This document shows positions 38,280 through 49,692 of a stretch of 64,000 nt of DNA, one piece after another. This DNA is from Haemophilus parainfluenzae (GTDB taxonomy: Bacteria; Pseudomonadota; Gammaproteobacteria; Enterobacterales; Pasteurellaceae). The first letter of the stretch is position 1; every line of letters starts with the position of its first letter. The notes under the pieces are model-generated. The model was given only the letters and a program-made list of their open reading frames with translations, was not told where the DNA came from and made no database searches. Location: assembly GCF_014931415.1 (NCBI RefSeq), contig NZ_CP063121.1, forward strand, positions 1,488,001 to 1,552,000, in the 5' to 3' direction. A program made the translations under genes and the position numbers.

Positions 38280-38705
38280 AATGTCCTCGCTTGAGTTTCT
38301 TCTTTAATTACATAAATGTGATAAAAGAATTTCATTAGAGCAGTGTAAATATACATAAATACTATAATAGGACGCATTGAAGAATGGATTAACTATATGA
38401 TTTGTAATGTCTTATTAGAGATTGCAAATGTCATTTTTCTCTATTCAGTAAACGATTGCGTACCCAGGCAACGATTATAGATAGGTTTTTTTGCATAGAA
38501 AAGTAAATGAGTATGGTTATTTTGTAAAGAATTGTAAATTTTGTCTGAATATTGTTCGATTATTAGAAAATATATTTCCTTATTTTAGTTAAGGATATTT
38601 TAAATTTAAAAAGAGCGGTCAATTTGCAAGAAGATTTTCAAGATTGAGAAAAAATCCTGTATAATCTCAGAAATTTTTTGTTCAATTTTAAGCTTTTGTA
38701 ACCGA
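38280..38705. other. Intergenic region between second adhesin and mukF
   Basis: This 426-base AT-rich stretch has no credible gene. It holds the mukF -10 box (38660-38665), two TTGTAA hexamers 10 bp apart (38523, 38533), a TATTAT element near 38371 that could serve the adhesin, and one GAGCGGTC degenerate uptake signal near 38612. No tandem repeat like that of the first adhesin is seen. Confidence 0.7.
38660..38665 (+). promoter_or_regulatory. mukF -10 box
   Basis: TATAAT at 38660-38665; the -35 is weak (TTTCAA with 18 bases or TTCAAG with 17). The leader would be about 34 bases, and no clear ribosome site precedes the mukF ATG. Confidence 0.55.
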
Positions 38706-40040
38706 ATGATCGAAACCTCACAAACTATTCCTGAACTCGTCTCATGGGCGAAAGAGCGGGAATTTTCGTTAAATCTGCCGACAGAGCGCTTAGTGTTTTT
38801 GCTGGCAATCGCCATCTATAACAACGAACGTTTGGACGGTGAGATGCTAGAAGCAGATTTAGTGGATATTTTCCGCCATACAGCCAATGCCTTTGACCAA
38901 TCAACGGATGCGATTGCCACCCGTGCCAATAATGCTATCAATGAATTGGTAAAACAGCGTTTTCTTAATCGTTTCAGTAGTGAATTTACCGAAGGACTTT
39001 CCATTTATCGTCTCACCCCACTAGGTGTTGGCGTATCAGATTATTATATTCGTCAGCGTGAATTTTCTGCGTTGCGTCTTTCTGTGCAGCTTTCTATTGT
39101 AGCTGATGAAATTCAGCGTGCATCCGATGCTGCAGAAGAAGGTGCTGCAAAAGGGGAGAATGAGCACTTTTGGCGCCGTAATGTTTTCGCTCCGTTAAAA
39201 TATTCTGTGGCAGAGATTTTCGATAGTATTGATTTATCACAACGTGTGATGGATGAAAATCAGCAAAGCATTAAAGAAGAAATTGCGAATTTACTTACCA
39301 AAGATTGGCAGGCAGCAATTTCTAGTTGTGAACGTTTATTAGATGAAACTTCAGGCAATTTACGTGAGTTACAAGACACCTTAAATGCAGCAGGTGATAA
39401 GTTACAGGCACAATTATTACGTATTCAAGATTGTGTGATAGGCCATGATGAGCTGTATTTTATTGAACAATTAATTACTGATTTGCAATCCAAGCTAGAC
39501 CGCATTATTAGCTGGGGACAACAAGCCATTGATTTATGGATTGGTTATGACCGTCACGTGCATAAATTTATCCGTACCGCCATTGATATGGATAAAAACC
39601 GCGTATTCTCACAACGCTTACGTAATTCTATCCATAGTTACTTCGATCATCCTTGGTTCTTGTGGACAGCTCAAGCGGAACGTTTGGTCGATCTGCGTGA
39701 TGAAGAAATGGTATTACGTGAAGATGATGCATTGGGCGAATTACCTGAAGAGTTGCAATATGAATCTTTGGCGGATTTACATGATCAAATCGTCGAACAT
39801 ATGCAAAGCTTATTAATTCAATACCGTGAAAATAATCGTCCAATTGATTTGAGCTTAGTCTTAAAAGAACAATTAGAAGCTTATCCGCTTTCCCGTCATT
39901 TTGATGTAGCACGTATTATTGTGGATCAAGCAGTGCGTTTAGGTATGGCAAATGATGATTTAGCCGGTATTTATCCGCAATGGCAGGAAATTAACGATTA
40001 CGGCGCAGAAGTGCAAGCGCATGTAATTGATAAATATTAA
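38706..40040 (+). CDS. mukF: Condensin kleisin subunit MukF
   Basis: MukF is the kleisin that bridges the MukB heads and recruits MukE in the bacterial condensin. The 444-residue protein starts [20 protein letters not shown] with an N-terminal winged-helix dimerisation domain (about 1-115, including [22 protein letters not shown]), a helical middle, and a C-terminal winged helix that binds the MukB head cap. It is the first gene of mukFEB; the smtA gene found before it in E. coli is absent. Confidence 0.95.
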   Translation: MIETSQTIPELVSWAKEREFSLNLPTERLVFLLAIAIYNNERLDGEMLEADLVDIFRHTANAFDQSTDAIATRANNAINELVKQRFLNRFSSEFTEGLSIYRLTPLGVGVSDYYIRQREFSALRLSVQLSIVADEIQRASDAAEEGAAKGENEHFWRRNVFAPLKYSVAEIFDSIDLSQRVMDENQQSIKEEIANLLTKDWQAAISSCERLLDETSGNLRELQDTLNAAGDKLQAQLLRIQDCVIGHDELYFIEQLITDLQSKLDRIISWGQQAIDLWIGYDRHVHKFIRTAIDMDKNRVFSQRLRNSIHSYFDHPWFLWTAQAERLVDLRDEEMVLREDDALGELPEELQYESLADLHDQIVEHMQSLLIQYRENNRPIDLSLVLKEQLEAYPLSRHFDVARIIVDQAVRLGMANDDLAGIYPQWQEINDYGAEVQAHVIDKY

Positions 40041-40086
40041 TTTCGTGGCTTACCCAAAAACGAATTCATAAAATGAGAAATTAACC

Positions 40087-40839
40087 ATGACAGATATTCA
40101 AGATGTAATTTCCCCGAAATTGGCAAATGCCATTGCAAATCCTATTTTCCCGACAGTGGACAGCTTGTTGCGTTCAGGTCGTCATATCAGCACAGATCAA
40201 TTAGATAATCATGCTTTTTTGATGGATTTCCAAAATGAGTTAGATGGCTTTTACCGCCGTTACAACGTGGAATTGATCCGTGCACCGGAAGGCTTTTTCT
40301 ATTTACGTCCAAAAGCGACGACCTTAATTGCCCGTTCAGTGCTTTCCGAATTAGAAATGTTAGTAGGAAAAGTGCTTTGCTATTTGTATTTAAGCCCAGA
40401 ACGTTTGGCACAGCAAGGTATCTTCAGTACGCAAGAAGTCTATGACGAATTACTCAACTTAGCAGACGAAGGCAAATTATTGAAAGCCGTCAATCAACGT
40501 TCCAGCGGTTCAGATTTAGATAAGCAAAAATTATCTGAAAAAGTACGTGCAGCGATCGGCCGTTTACGCCGTTTAGGCATGATTCATACCGTAGGTGAAC
40601 AGCATAGCGGTAAATTTACTATTTCAGAATCAGTTTTCCGTTTTGGGGCTGAAGTCCGTTCTGGTGATGATCCATTAGAAGCACAAGCTCGCTTAATTCG
40701 TGATGGGGAAGCAGCCACACCGCAATCTCTTGAATTGGAAAAACAAGCAAAAGCGGCAAGTCATGCTGATGACCTCAATGATGAAGAAAGTGCGGTCGAA
40801 ATTGATGAAGAATTTGATGATGCAGGAGAACAAGAATAA
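40087..40839 (+). CDS. mukE: Condensin subunit MukE
   Basis: MukE is the KITE-type winged-helix partner of MukF. The 250-residue protein begins with the [29 protein letters not shown] stretch, has two winged-helix domains (about 20-115 and 125-200), and an acidic C-terminal tail rich in Glu and Asp. Its stop overlaps the mukB start (TAATG), indicating translational coupling. Confidence 0.96.
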   Translation: MTDIQDVISPKLANAIANPIFPTVDSLLRSGRHISTDQLDNHAFLMDFQNELDGFYRRYNVELIRAPEGFFYLRPKATTLIARSVLSELEMLVGKVLCYLYLSPERLAQQGIFSTQEVYDELLNLADEGKLLKAVNQRSSGSDLDKQKLSEKVRAAIGRLRRLGMIHTVGEQHSGKFTISESVFRFGAEVRSGDDPLEAQARLIRDGEAATPQSLELEKQAKAASHADDLNDEESAVEIDEEFDDAGEQE

Positions 40840-43800
40840 TGTCTGATGTATTAGAACTTGAAAACGAAATCTATCAAGACGAACCTGAGCAATCAACTGA
40901 ACAGGTTGAAGAAGAATTTATTGCTCCTGTATTAAACCAACATAGTGGAGTAGAACGAGGTAAATTTCGTTCACTCACCTTAATTAACTGGAATGGTTTC
41001 TTTGCCCGCACCTTTGATTTGGATGAATTGGTGACCACACTTTCCGGTGGTAACGGTGCCGGTAAATCCACAACCATGGCGGGTTTTGTCACAGCATTAA
41101 TTCCAGACTTAACCTTATTGCATTTCCGTAATACCACAGAAGCCGGCTCGACAGGCGGTTCGCGTGATAAAGGTTTGCACGGTAAATTGCGTCCAGGTGT
41201 ATGTTATGCGGTATTGGATACCATCAATTCTCGTCACCAACGAATTCTCGTAGGTGTGCGTCTGCAACAAATTGCGGGTCGTGATAAGAAAGTGGATTTA
41301 AAAACCTTCTCGATTCAAGGAGTGGAATTATCCTTAAATCCGACCGCACTTTTCACCGAAACAGTCGGTGAACGTCAAGCTCGCGTACTCAATTTAAATG
41401 AATTAAAAGACAAAATTGAAAATCTTGGTGCGCAATTCAAGCAATATCATTCCATCACCGATTATCACGGCATGATGTTTGATTTAGGTATTATTCCAAA
41501 ACGCTTACGTAGCGCCTCAGACCGTAGCAAATTCTATAAATTAATCGAAGCTTCTTTATACGGTGGTATTTCCAGCGCTATTACCCGTTCTTTACGTGAT
41601 TACTTATTGCCAGAAAACCTTGGTGTGCGCAAAGCCTTCCAAGATATGGAAAGTGCGTTACGTGAAAACCGCATGACCCTTGAAGCAATTAAAGTTACCC
41701 AATCTGACCGTGATTTATTCAAACATTTAATCACCGAAACCACTAATTATGTGGCATCAGATTATATGCGTAATGCCAATGAACGTCGTGGCAATATCGA
41801 AGCGGCTTTAGGTTTCCGCCGTGATTGGTATAAAGCAAAAGCTGAACAAGAGTTATCACAACATCGCTTAATTGATTTAAGCCGTGAAGCTGCAGAATTG
41901 GCAGAAAATGAACGTACTTTAGAAGTAGATCACCAAAGTGCGGCTGATCATCTGAACTTGGTATTAAATGCGTTACGCCATCAAGAAAAAGTATCGCGCT
42001 ATCAAGAAGATGTGGCTGAACTTACAGAAAAATTAGAAGAACAAAAAATGGTTGTGGAAACCGCAACCGAACAGCTTGAAGAAAGCCAAGCACAATTTGA
42101 GCAAACGGAACTTGAAATTGATCAAGTACGTGCGCAACTTGCGGATTATCAACAAGCATTAGATGCACAACAAACCCGTGCATTGCAATATCAACAAGCA
42201 ATTGCTGCACTTGAAAAAGCGAAAACCTTATGTGGTTTAGCGGATTTAAGCGTGAAAAATGCGGAAGATTATCAAGCGGAATTTGCTGCCCATGCTGAAA
42301 GCCTTACCGAGCAAGTGCTTGAGTTAGAACATAAAATGTCTATTTCTGAAGCAGCAAAATCACAATTCGATAAAGCTTATCAGTTGGTATGTAAAATTGC
42401 TGGTAATATGACGCGTTCAAGTGCTTGGGAAAGCGCTAAAGAATTATTGCGTGAATATCCAACACAAAAAATTCAGGCGCAACAAACCCCACAATTACGC
42501 GCGAAATTACATGAGTTAGAACAGCGCTATGCTCAACAACAAAGTGCGGTTAAATTATTGGCTGATTTTAATCAACGAGCTGATTTATCTTTAGAAACTG
42601 CTGATGAACTCGAAGCATACCACGCTGAACAAGAAGAACTCATTGAAAGTTTGAATGAAGAACTTGCTGAGCAAGTAGAAAATCGTTCAACCTTGCGTCA
42701 AAAACGTGAAAGTTTGACCGCACTTTACGAAGAAAATGCGCGTAAAGCACCGGCTTGGTTAACTGCTCAAGCGGCTTTAGAACGCTTACAAGAGCAAAGT
42801 GCTGAAACCTTCGAGCATAGCCAAGATGTAATGCATTTTATGCAGTCACAATTGGTGAAAGAGCGTGAGCTGACTATTCAACGTGACAATTTAGAGAAGC
42901 AACGTCAACAATTAGATGAGCAAATTTCTCGTTTAAGCCAACCAGATGGTTCGGAAGATGCTCGCTTGAATGTGCTTGCAGAACGCTTTGGCGGTGTATT
43001 GCTTTCTGAATTGTATGATGATGTACCAATTGAAGATGCACCTTATTTCTCTGCACTTTATGGTCCTGCACGTCATGCTATTGTTGTACGTGATCTCAAT
43101 ACGGTACGAGAACAATTAGCTAATTTAGAAGATTGTCCAGACGATTTATATTTAATCGAAGGTGACCCAAATGCCTTTGATGACAGCGTACTTTCAGCCC
43201 AAGAGCTTGAAATGGGCGTTGTGGTGCAAGTGTCTGATCGTGAATTGCGTTATTCAAAATTCCCGCAAATTCCATTATTCGGCCGTGCAGCACGTGAAAA
43301 ACATCTAGAAGAATTACAAGCTAAACGTGATGAAATTGCGGAAGAATACGCACAAATCGCCTTTGATGTACAAAAATGTCAACGTTTACACGAACACTTT
43401 AGTCAATTTGTTGGCTTACATCTAGCGCTTGCGTTCCAACCAAACCCAGAAGAGGTGATGGCGGAAATCAATCAAGAACGCAATGAAATTGATCGCGAGC
43501 TCAATCAATTCTCAAGCACCGAACAACAAATTCGCATTAAATTGGATAATGCCAAAGAAAAAATGCAATTGCTGAATAAGTTAATGCCGCAGCTTAACTT
43601 GCTTGCTGATGAAGAATTACTTGATCGTATTGAAGAATGCCGTGAACAATTAGATATTGCAGAACAAGATGAAAGCTTTATTCGTCAACATGGCGTTGCG
43701 TTGTCACAATTAGAGCCGATTGCCAATACCTTACAAAGTGATCCAGAAAACTATGAACGCTTAAAAGCTGATTTAACCCAAGCGATTGAACGTCAAAAAC

Positions 43801-45356
43801 AAGTACAGCAACGTGTATTTGCTTTAGCGGATGTGGTGCAACGTAAAAATCACTTTAGTTATGAAGATGCTGGTCAAGCAGAAACATCAGAGCTTAATGA
43901 GCAACTGCGTCAACGTTTGGAACAATTACAGGCTCAGCGTGATGCTCAACGTGAACAATTACGTCAAAAACAAAGCCAATTTGCACAATACAACCAAGTA
44001 TTTATCCAATTGCAAAGTTCTTATGACAGTAAAAATCAATTGTTAAAAGAATTAATTGCTGAGATTGGTGAATTGGGCGTGCGTGCTGATGAAGGGGCAG
44101 AGGAACGTGCAAGAAATCGCCGTGATGAGTTGTATCAACAACTTTCAACCAGCCGTCAACGTCGTTCTTATGTCGAAAAACAATTAACACTCATTGAAAG
44201 TGAAGCGGATAACTTGAATAAACGTATTCGCAAAGCAGAACGTGATTATAAAACTCAACGTGAATTAGTTGTGGCAGCGAAAGTCAGCTGGTGCGTGGTT
44301 CTGCGTTTATCTCGTAATTCCGATGTGGAAAAACGACTCAATCGCCGTGAATTAGCTTATTTATCTGCTGATGAACTACGTTCAATGTCGGATAAAGCCT
44401 TAGGTGCGTTACGCACTGCGGTGGCTGATAATGAATATCTCCGCGATGCATTGCGTATTTCTGAAGACAGTCGTAAACCGGAAAATAAAGTTCGCTTCTT
44501 TATTGCCGTGTATCAACATCTTCGTGAACGTATCCGTCAGGATATTATTAAAACGGATGATCCGATTGATGCAATTGAGCAAATGGAAATTGAGCTTAAT
44601 CGCTTAACAGAAGAATTGACTGGCCGTGAGAAAAAATTGGCAATCAGTTCTGAAAGTGTGGCGAATATTATGCGTAAAACCATTCAACGTGAACAAAATC
44701 GTATTCGCATGTTGAACCAAGGTCTACAAAATATTGCCTTCGGTCAAGTGAAATCTGTACGTTTAGTAGTCAATATTCGCGATACACATGCGATGTTGCT
44801 TGATGCGTTATCAGGTAAACAGGAAGAATATCAAGATTTATTTAGTGATAATCGTATTACCTTCTCTGAAGCCATTGCGAAACTTTATCAACGCATTAAC
44901 CCGCATATTGATATGGGCCAACGCACAGCACAAACTATCGGTGAAGAATTATTAGATTACCGTAATTACCTTGAGCTAGAAGTTGAAGTCTTCCGTGGTG
45001 CAGATGGCTGGTTACGTGCTGAAAGTGGGGCATTATCGACCGGTGAAGCGATCGGTACTGGTATGTCTATCTTATTAATGGTTGTACAAAGTTGGGAAGA
45101 GGAAAGCCGCCGAATTCGCGGTAAAGACATCGTACCGTGCCGCTTACTATTCTTGGATGAGGCTGCGCGTTTGGATGGTAAATCCATTTCCACCTTGTTC
45201 GAACTTTGTGAACGTTTGGACATGCAATTACTTATCGCTGCACCGGAGAATATTAGTCCTGAGAAAGGAACAACCTACAAACTGGTGCGTAAAATTGCTG
45301 GCAACCAAGAACAAGTTCATGTGGTTGGTTTGCGTGGCTTTGGCGCAACAGAGTAG
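40839..45356 (+). CDS. mukB: Condensin SMC-like ATPase MukB
   Basis: MukB is the SMC-like motor that organises and helps segregate the chromosome and interacts with topoisomerase IV. The 1505-residue protein has the Walker [14 protein letters not shown] (about 68-80), a long coiled-coil arm rich in Gln, Glu and Leu, a central hinge around 650-800, the returning coil, then the ABC signature [14 protein letters not shown] (about 1400) and Walker [13 protein letters not shown] (about 1433). The C-terminal third is very similar to E. coli MukB. It overlaps mukE by one base and ends at a terminator. Confidence 0.97.
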   Translation: MSDVLELENEIYQDEPEQSTEQVEEEFIAPVLNQHSGVERGKFRSLTLINWNGFFARTFDLDELVTTLSGGNGAGKSTTMAGFVTALIPDLTLLHFRNTTEAGSTGGSRDKGLHGKLRPGVCYAVLDTINSRHQRILVGVRLQQIAGRDKKVDLKTFSIQGVELSLNPTALFTETVGERQARVLNLNELKDKIENLGAQFKQYHSITDYHGMMFDLGIIPKRLRSASDRSKFYKLIEASLYGGISSAITRSLRDYLLPENLGVRKAFQDMESALRENRMTLEAIKVTQSDRDLFKHLITETTNYVASDYMRNANERRGNIEAALGFRRDWYKAKAEQELSQHRLIDLSREAAELAENERTLEVDHQSAADHLNLVLNALRHQEKVSRYQEDVAELTEKLEEQKMVVETATEQLEESQAQFEQTELEIDQVRAQLADYQQALDAQQTRALQYQQAIAALEKAKTLCGLADLSVKNAEDYQAEFAAHAESLTEQVLELEHKMSISEAAKSQFDKAYQLVCKIAGNMTRSSAWESAKELLREYPTQKIQAQQTPQLRAKLHELEQRYAQQQSAVKLLADFNQRADLSLETADELEAYHAEQEELIESLNEELAEQVENRSTLRQKRESLTALYEENARKAPAWLTAQAALERLQEQSAETFEHSQDVMHFMQSQLVKERELTIQRDNLEKQRQQLDEQISRLSQPDGSEDARLNVLAERFGGVLLSELYDDVPIEDAPYFSALYGPARHAIVVRDLNTVREQLANLEDCPDDLYLIEGDPNAFDDSVLSAQELEMGVVVQVSDRELRYSKFPQIPLFGRAAREKHLEELQAKRDEIAEEYAQIAFDVQKCQRLHEHFSQFVGLHLALAFQPNPEEVMAEINQERNEIDRELNQFSSTEQQIRIKLDNAKEKMQLLNKLMPQLNLLADEELLDRIEECREQLDIAEQDESFIRQHGVALSQLEPIANTLQSDPENYERLKADLTQAIERQKQVQQRVFALADVVQRKNHFSYEDAGQAETSELNEQLRQRLEQLQAQRDAQREQLRQKQSQFAQYNQVFIQLQSSYDSKNQLLKELIAEIGELGVRADEGAEERARNRRDELYQQLSTSRQRRSYVEKQLTLIESEADNLNKRIRKAERDYKTQRELVVAAKVSWCVVLRLSRNSDVEKRLNRRELAYLSADELRSMSDKALGALRTAVADNEYLRDALRISEDSRKPENKVRFFIAVYQHLRERIRQDIIKTDDPIDAIEQMEIELNRLTEELTGREKKLAISSESVANIMRKTIQREQNRIRMLNQGLQNIAFGQVKSVRLVVNIRDTHAMLLDALSGKQEEYQDLFSDNRITFSEAIAKLYQRINPHIDMGQRTAQTIGEELLDYRNYLELEVEVFRGADGWLRAESGALSTGEAIGTGMSILLMVVQSWEEESRRIRGKDIVPCRLLFLDEAARLDGKSISTLFELCERLDMQLLIAAPENISPEKGTTYKLVRKIAGNQEQVHVVGLRGFGATE

Positions 45357-45362
45357 TTTTTT

Positions 45363-45391
45363 AAAGCGGTCAAAGCATTGGCCGCTTTTTT
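45363..45391 (+). terminator. Terminator after mukB
   Basis: AAAGCGGTC (45363-45371) pairs with GGCCGCTTT (45380-45388), one G-U pair, followed by T-run. Confidence 0.85.
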
Positions 45392-45424
45392 CATTGTTAT
45401 TTTTATGAGAATTTAGGACGAATT

Positions 45425-46297
45425 ATGCACAATCTTATTTTTGCCATTCTATGTAGTGTTGCCGTATCGGTATTACTCAAAGTTGCGCGCAAGAAAAATA
45501 TCATTATTGAACAAGCCATTGCGTTTAACTATATCGTCACCATTTCATTAAGCTATTTCTTACTCAAACCTGATTTCAAAGGATTAGAATTTACTGAATA
45601 TCTAGCACAAAGTGATAGCACACCTATTTTCCTGGCATTAGGTATTTTATTACCAACCGTATTTATCATTATGTCTAAAGCGGTGGAATTTGCCGGAATT
45701 GTTCGTTCTGATGCAGCACAACGCTTATCGTTATTTCTACCGATTGTTGCCTCTTTTATTATATTCCATGAAACATTAAGTCAGCCCAAAATTGTTGGCA
45801 TTATTTTAGCATTCATCGGTTTATTCTGTATTTTGAATAAATCGAATGAACAAAGTGCGGTCACTTTTAAAGGCATTTTAGGCCTGATCGGTGTTTGGTT
45901 TGGCTATGGCACTATTGATATCTTATTCAAACAAGTGGCAAAAAGCGGGGGAGCATTCCCAACCACATTATTCATTGCTTTCTCATTAGCCGCTTGTGTC
46001 ATGTTTCTGTATTTATTCCTAAAACGCACTCAGTGGACAGTGCCAAGCTTTATTGGTGGAATCATTTTAGGTGTATTGAATTTCTTCAACATCCTGTTTT
46101 ACATTAAAGCGCACCAAAGTTTCGGGCAAAATCCAACCTTAGTTTTTGCAGGAATGAATATTGGTGTTATTTGTTTAGGCACCATCACAGGCGCATTTTT
46201 CTTTAAAGAAAAAATCAGCAAAATAAACTGGTTTGGCGTACTTATCAGTCTTTCAGCAATTTTCTGTTTATATTATTTAGATAAAATTTTGGCTTAA
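45425..46297 (+). CDS. EamA/DMT-family transporter
   Basis: A 290-residue inner-membrane protein of the drug/metabolite transporter superfamily with about ten hydrophobic segments in two repeats (N-half 1-135, C-half 145-290). The first helix is LIFAILCSVAVSVLLKVA and the second repeat opens GLIGVWFGYGTIDILF. FLPIVASFIIFHETLSQPKIVGI is the typical end of the first EamA repeat. The substrate cannot be inferred. It lies two bases before sbcB, so the two are probably co-transcribed. Confidence 0.85.
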   Translation: MHNLIFAILCSVAVSVLLKVARKKNIIIEQAIAFNYIVTISLSYFLLKPDFKGLEFTEYLAQSDSTPIFLALGILLPTVFIIMSKAVEFAGIVRSDAAQRLSLFLPIVASFIIFHETLSQPKIVGIILAFIGLFCILNKSNEQSAVTFKGILGLIGVWFGYGTIDILFKQVAKSGGAFPTTLFIAFSLAACVMFLYLFLKRTQWTVPSFIGGIILGVLNFFNILFYIKAHQSFGQNPTLVFAGMNIGVICLGTITGAFFFKEKISKINWFGVLISLSAIFCLYYLDKILA

Positions 46298-46299
46298 TT

Positions 46300-47721
46300 A
46301 TGGCAAACGATTTTAGTTTTTTTATCTACGATTACGAAAGTTTTGGTATCAATCCGGCAAGTGATCGTCCAGCTCAATTTGCCGGTATTCGTACCGATGC
46401 AGATTTTAATATTATTGGCGAGCCTGTTATGTTGTATTGCAAGCAAACCAATGATTATTTGCCCGCACCGGAAGCCGTAATGGTCACAGGAATCACGCCA
46501 CAAGAATGTAATGAAAAGGGGATTTCAGAACCTGAATTTGCTGCAAAAATTCTAGCTGAGTTTTCACAACCTAATACTTGTGTGATGGGTTACAACAACA
46601 TTCGTTATGACGATGAAATGACTCGTTATACCTTTTACCGTAACTTCATCGATCCCTATGAATATAGCTGGAAAAATGGCAATTCTCGTTGGGATTTACT
46701 GGATTTGGTACGAGCCTGTTATGCTTTGCGTCCAGAGGGAATTAATTGGGCTTATGACGATGATGGTATGCCAAGCTTTCGCTTAGAAAAACTAACCAAA
46801 GCAAATGGTATTGAGCATGAAAATGCCCATGATGCGATGGCGGATGTGTATGCAACCATCGCCATGGCTAAATTAATCAAAGAAAAGCAGCCTAAATTAT
46901 TTCAATTCTTCTTTGAGCATAGAGGTAAAAAGGAAATTGAGAAACTGGTCGACACTGCGGAAATGACACCATTAGTGCACGTTTCGGGCATGCTAGGCAA
47001 TTATCGCGGCAATTGTGCTTGGGTGGCACCATTAGCATGGCATCCAACTAATCAAAATGCCGTAATCGTCTGTGATTTATCAGGTGATATTGATAATTTA
47101 CTCAGTAAAAGTGCGGTTGATTTGCGACAAGATTTATATACCAAGAAAAGTGAGCTAGAAGAAAGGGGAGTTTCATCAGTTCCATTAAAATTGGTTCATA
47201 TTAATAAATGCCCAATTTTGGCGCCTGCAAAAACATTACTGCCAGAAAATGCAGCTCGTTTAGGGATAGACAGACAACAATGCTTAGATAATTTAGCAAA
47301 ATTGCGCCAATCCTTAGATATACGCGAGAAAGTTATTGAAATCTTCTCAGAAGAACGAGAATTTGAGCCGAGTGATAATGTAGAAACGGAACTTTATAAC
47401 GGTTTCTTTAGCAATGCGGATAAAAACAATATGGCTATTTTACGCGATTTACCACCTGAAAAATTAGCTGAGCATGGTTTAGCATTTGAAGATAAACGAA
47501 TTCCTGAATTGTTATTCCATTATCGTGCCAGACATTTCTATAAAACTCTAAATCGTGCAGAACAAATCAAATGGCAAAAATATCGCCAACGTAAATTAGA
47601 ACAAAGTGCGGTTAAATTTGAGGAAAGTCTACAACGGTTAGCGGAGGAATATTCGGATAATCCAACCAAACTGAATTTACTACAACAGGTTTATGAATAC
47701 GGAGCAAAACTGTTATCTTAA
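46300..47721 (+). CDS. sbcB: Exodeoxyribonuclease I
   Basis: ExoI degrades single-stranded DNA 3' to 5' and acts in recombination and mismatch repair. The 473-residue DEDDh exonuclease shows ExoI motif YDYESFGINPASDRPAQFA near the start, then RYDDEMTRYTFYRN, and the HDAMADVYATIAMAK motif with the catalytic His/Asp, followed by the SH3-like and helical C-terminal ExoI domains. It is preceded two bases upstream by the DMT gene and followed by a long hairpin terminator. Confidence 0.96.
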   Translation: MANDFSFFIYDYESFGINPASDRPAQFAGIRTDADFNIIGEPVMLYCKQTNDYLPAPEAVMVTGITPQECNEKGISEPEFAAKILAEFSQPNTCVMGYNNIRYDDEMTRYTFYRNFIDPYEYSWKNGNSRWDLLDLVRACYALRPEGINWAYDDDGMPSFRLEKLTKANGIEHENAHDAMADVYATIAMAKLIKEKQPKLFQFFFEHRGKKEIEKLVDTAEMTPLVHVSGMLGNYRGNCAWVAPLAWHPTNQNAVIVCDLSGDIDNLLSKSAVDLRQDLYTKKSELEERGVSSVPLKLVHINKCPILAPAKTLLPENAARLGIDRQQCLDNLAKLRQSLDIREKVIEIFSEEREFEPSDNVETELYNGFFSNADKNNMAILRDLPPEKLAEHGLAFEDKRIPELLFHYRARHFYKTLNRAEQIKWQKYRQRKLEQSAVKFEESLQRLAEEYSDNPTKLNLLQQVYEYGAKLLS

Positions 47722-47763
47722 CCTTATACATATCGTGACATAGTCACACAAATACCATTCATC

Positions 47764-47809
47764 AAAAACGTAAATCTTAATCCCTGAGATTTACGTTTTT
47801 CTTTTTTAA
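47764..47809 (+). terminator. Terminator after sbcB
   Basis: AAAAACGTAAATCT (47764-47777) pairs with AGATTTACGTTTTT (47787-47800), 14 pairs, then CTTTTTT. Confidence 0.9.
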
Positions 47810-47839
47810 ATCTGATGATATTCACCTCATAAAATAACG

Positions 47840-48241
47840 CAGAATTCACGTAGCGTTGTCATTATTTGATACATATAAACGTCTTTATTTTTTCCTTACA
47901 TAACAACTTTAGAGTGTGTAAATCATTATTTAATCTTATTGCAAAGTGTTGCGAGACTAGATTTCGCATCGTTTGAATGGTATCCGTGACCTGTGCATAA
48001 CTCTGTGATCTTATTAATACGTAGCCTTTACTAACCTTGTAATTGATTTCGCATAATGTATATTATGTTAAATTAAATATATGGATATGTCACAAATCAA
48101 AACAGATAACTATCCTACTTTTATACACTGGTTAAAATAAGGTGATTTTGGGTTATGGATATAAAAGAAATAAATGGATGTCTTTGAAATGGAATAATTA
48201 GAATTAGTCTGAAATTTTGAGATAACGCTACGTGAGTTCTG
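47840..48241. mobile_element. 402-bp segment bounded by 21-bp imperfect inverted repeats (candidate MITE-like remnant)
   Basis: The ends 47840-47860 and 48221-48241 are inverted copies matching at 19 of 21 positions; the shared core is AACGCTACGTGA. The interior has no credible gene: the only tidy frame is a 19-codon one at 48081-48140 (MDMSQIKTDNYPTFIHWLK) with no ribosome site. A palindrome CATAAT-GTAT-ATTATG lies at 48054-48069. No exact target-site duplication is seen at the outer edges, so the call is tentative; a pair of regulatory sites is an alternative. Confidence 0.4.
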
Positions 48242-48288
48242 AATACAATTACGTACATCAATTCACCAGATTTCATCATTCTTGATCT

Positions 48289-48307
48289 GATAATGAGAAT
48301 TTATTTT
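48289..48307 (+). promoter_or_regulatory. Fur-box-like site upstream of ferritin genes
   Basis: GATAATGAGAATTTATTTT matches 13 of 19 positions of the classical Fur consensus, strongest in its first 12 bases. Confidence 0.55.
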
Positions 48308-48315
48308 ACAAACAC

Positions 48316-48412
48316 CTCACAAATGAGAATAATTAACATTGATTTTTCTTTTATTATTAGTGGTTTATAAAAATATTTTTCAAAAAAATACTTGATTATT
48401 CTCATTTGTGAG
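48316..48412. repeat. Perfect 18-bp inverted repeat at ferritin promoter
   Basis: CTCACAAATGAGAATAAT (48316-48333) and its exact complement (48395-48412) lie 61 bases apart. Each arm contains ATGAGAAT, also present in the Fur-like site at 48289. The right arm covers the spacer of the ftnA promoter. Confidence 0.85.
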
Positions 48413-48420
48413 ATTAGAAT
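48392..48420 (+). promoter_or_regulatory. Ferritin operon promoter
   Basis: TTGATT (48392-48397), 17 bases, TAGAAT (48415-48420), about 70 bases upstream of the first ftnA ATG. Most of the spacer is the right arm of the 18-bp inverted repeat. Confidence 0.7.
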
Positions 48421-48491
48421 GTACACCGATGACAAGTTAAGCAGTCTTGTTTTTATTTTTAATCTCTACTTAATAAGGAAAGGAGTTGGTT

Positions 48492-48977
48492 ATGCTTAAT
48501 AAAGCAATCGCAGATAAGTTAAATGAACAAATCAATTTAGAGTTCTACTCTTCTAATGTTTATTTACAAATGAGTTCTTGGTGTAGCAAACACGGTTACG
48601 AAGGTGCTGCAGCATTTTTACTTCGTCATGCTGATGAAGAATTAGAACATATGCAAAAATTATTCCAATATGTAAGTGAAACAAGTGGTATGCCACTTTT
48701 AGGTAAAATTGATGCACCTAAAAATGACTACAAATCACTTAAAGAAGTGTTTGAAACCACACTTGAACACGAAAAATTCATTACTTCTAAAATTAATGAA
48801 TTAGTTGAAGTAACATTTGCAAACAAAGACTATTCTACTTTTAACTTCTTACAATGGTACGTTGCAGAACAACACGAAGAAGAAAAATTATTCAATAGCA
48901 TTATTGATAAATTTAACTTGGTAGGTGAAGACGGTCGTTCGCTTTACTTTATCGATCGTGATTTAGCAACATTATAA
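48492..48977 (+). CDS. ftnA: Non-haem ferritin, first paralogue
   Basis: A 161-residue FtnA-type iron-storage protein, forming 24-mer shells that oxidise and store iron. Ferroxidase residues by E. coli numbering are all present: Glu17, Glu50, His53, Glu94, Gln127 and Glu130. The start is the ATG at 48492 with AGGAG six bases upstream; a TTG at 48486 is also in frame but poorly placed. It is followed 20 bases later by a second ferritin. The two probably co-assemble, as known for the tandem ferritin genes of H. influenzae and relatives only by inference here. Confidence 0.95.
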   Translation: MLNKAIADKLNEQINLEFYSSNVYLQMSSWCSKHGYEGAAAFLLRHADEELEHMQKLFQYVSETSGMPLLGKIDAPKNDYKSLKEVFETTLEHEKFITSKINELVEVTFANKDYSTFNFLQWYVAEQHEEEKLFNSIIDKFNLVGEDGRSLYFIDRDLATL

Positions 48978-48997
48978 TTTTAAAAGGAGAATACAAA

Positions 48998-49498
48998 ATG
49001 TTATCATCAAACGTAATCAAATTATTAAATGATCAAATGAACCTTGAGTTCTACTCTTCAAACCTTTACTTACAAATGAGCGCATGGTGCGAACAAAACG
49101 GTTTTGAAGGTGCTGCTAAATTCTTATCAGCTCACGCTGCAGAAGAAATGCAACACATGCGTAAATTATTCACTTATTTAAATGAAACAGGTGCATTAGC
49201 GGTAATCACAGCAATTGAAGCGCCTGCGCATGAGTACAAATCATTAAAAGAAATCATTGAATTAACTTATGAACACGAAAAATTGATCACAAGTAAAATC
49301 AATGAATTAGTGGGTAAAACTTTTGAAGAAAAAGACTACTCTGCGTTCAATTTCTTACAATGGTATGTTGCAGAACAACACGAAGAAGAGAAATTATTCA
49401 GCGGTATTTTAGACAAATTAAATCTTCTTGGCGAAGATGGCAAAGGTTTATTCTTAATTGATAAAGATTTAGGTAACCTTGCAGGTCAAACCGCTTAA
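48998..49498 (+). CDS. ftnA: Non-haem ferritin, second paralogue
   Basis: A 166-residue ferritin closely related to the preceding one. Glu17, Glu50, His53, Glu94 and Glu130 are conserved ([39 protein letters not shown]). The C-terminus is slightly longer, ending [14 protein letters not shown] lies upstream of the ATG. Both copies keep a full ferroxidase site, so neither is a bacterial analogue of a catalytically dead light chain. The divergence between copies suggests an old duplication. Confidence 0.95.
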   Translation: MLSSNVIKLLNDQMNLEFYSSNLYLQMSAWCEQNGFEGAAKFLSAHAAEEMQHMRKLFTYLNETGALAVITAIEAPAHEYKSLKEIIELTYEHEKLITSKINELVGKTFEEKDYSAFNFLQWYVAEQHEEEKLFSGILDKLNLLGEDGKGLFLIDKDLGNLAGQTA

Positions 49499-49648
49499 TT
49501 AGATAATCATAAAGCTTAGTAGAAATACTAAGCTTTTATTTTACCTATAATTTGTGACAACGTATCAAATTATTTTAAACTTCCCTTTTATCTTTGAATA
49601 CAATTTGATGAAATTTAAAACAACCACACGTTTTTAATGAAATTTTAC

Positions 49649-49676
49649 TTGCAACGAAGTAAGATAAACGTATAAT
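49649..49676 (+). promoter_or_regulatory. tRNA-Leu promoter
   Basis: TTGCAA (49649-49654), 16 bases, TATAAT (49671-49676). Transcription would start about 10 bases before the mature tRNA. Confidence 0.75.
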
Positions 49677-49692
49677 TCAGAACAACCCAAAT

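Noticed and set aside
38706-45356. mukFEB as a Wadjet/JetABCD-type defence system
   Set aside because: No JetD-like nuclease follows, and the proteins match E. coli MukF, MukE and MukB closely; this is the housekeeping condensin.
48081-48140. 19-codon frame MDMSQIKTDNYPTFIHWLK inside the inverted-repeat segment
   Set aside because: No ribosome site, very short, no hydrophobic or recognisable motif; could be a transposase remnant but there is nothing to support it.
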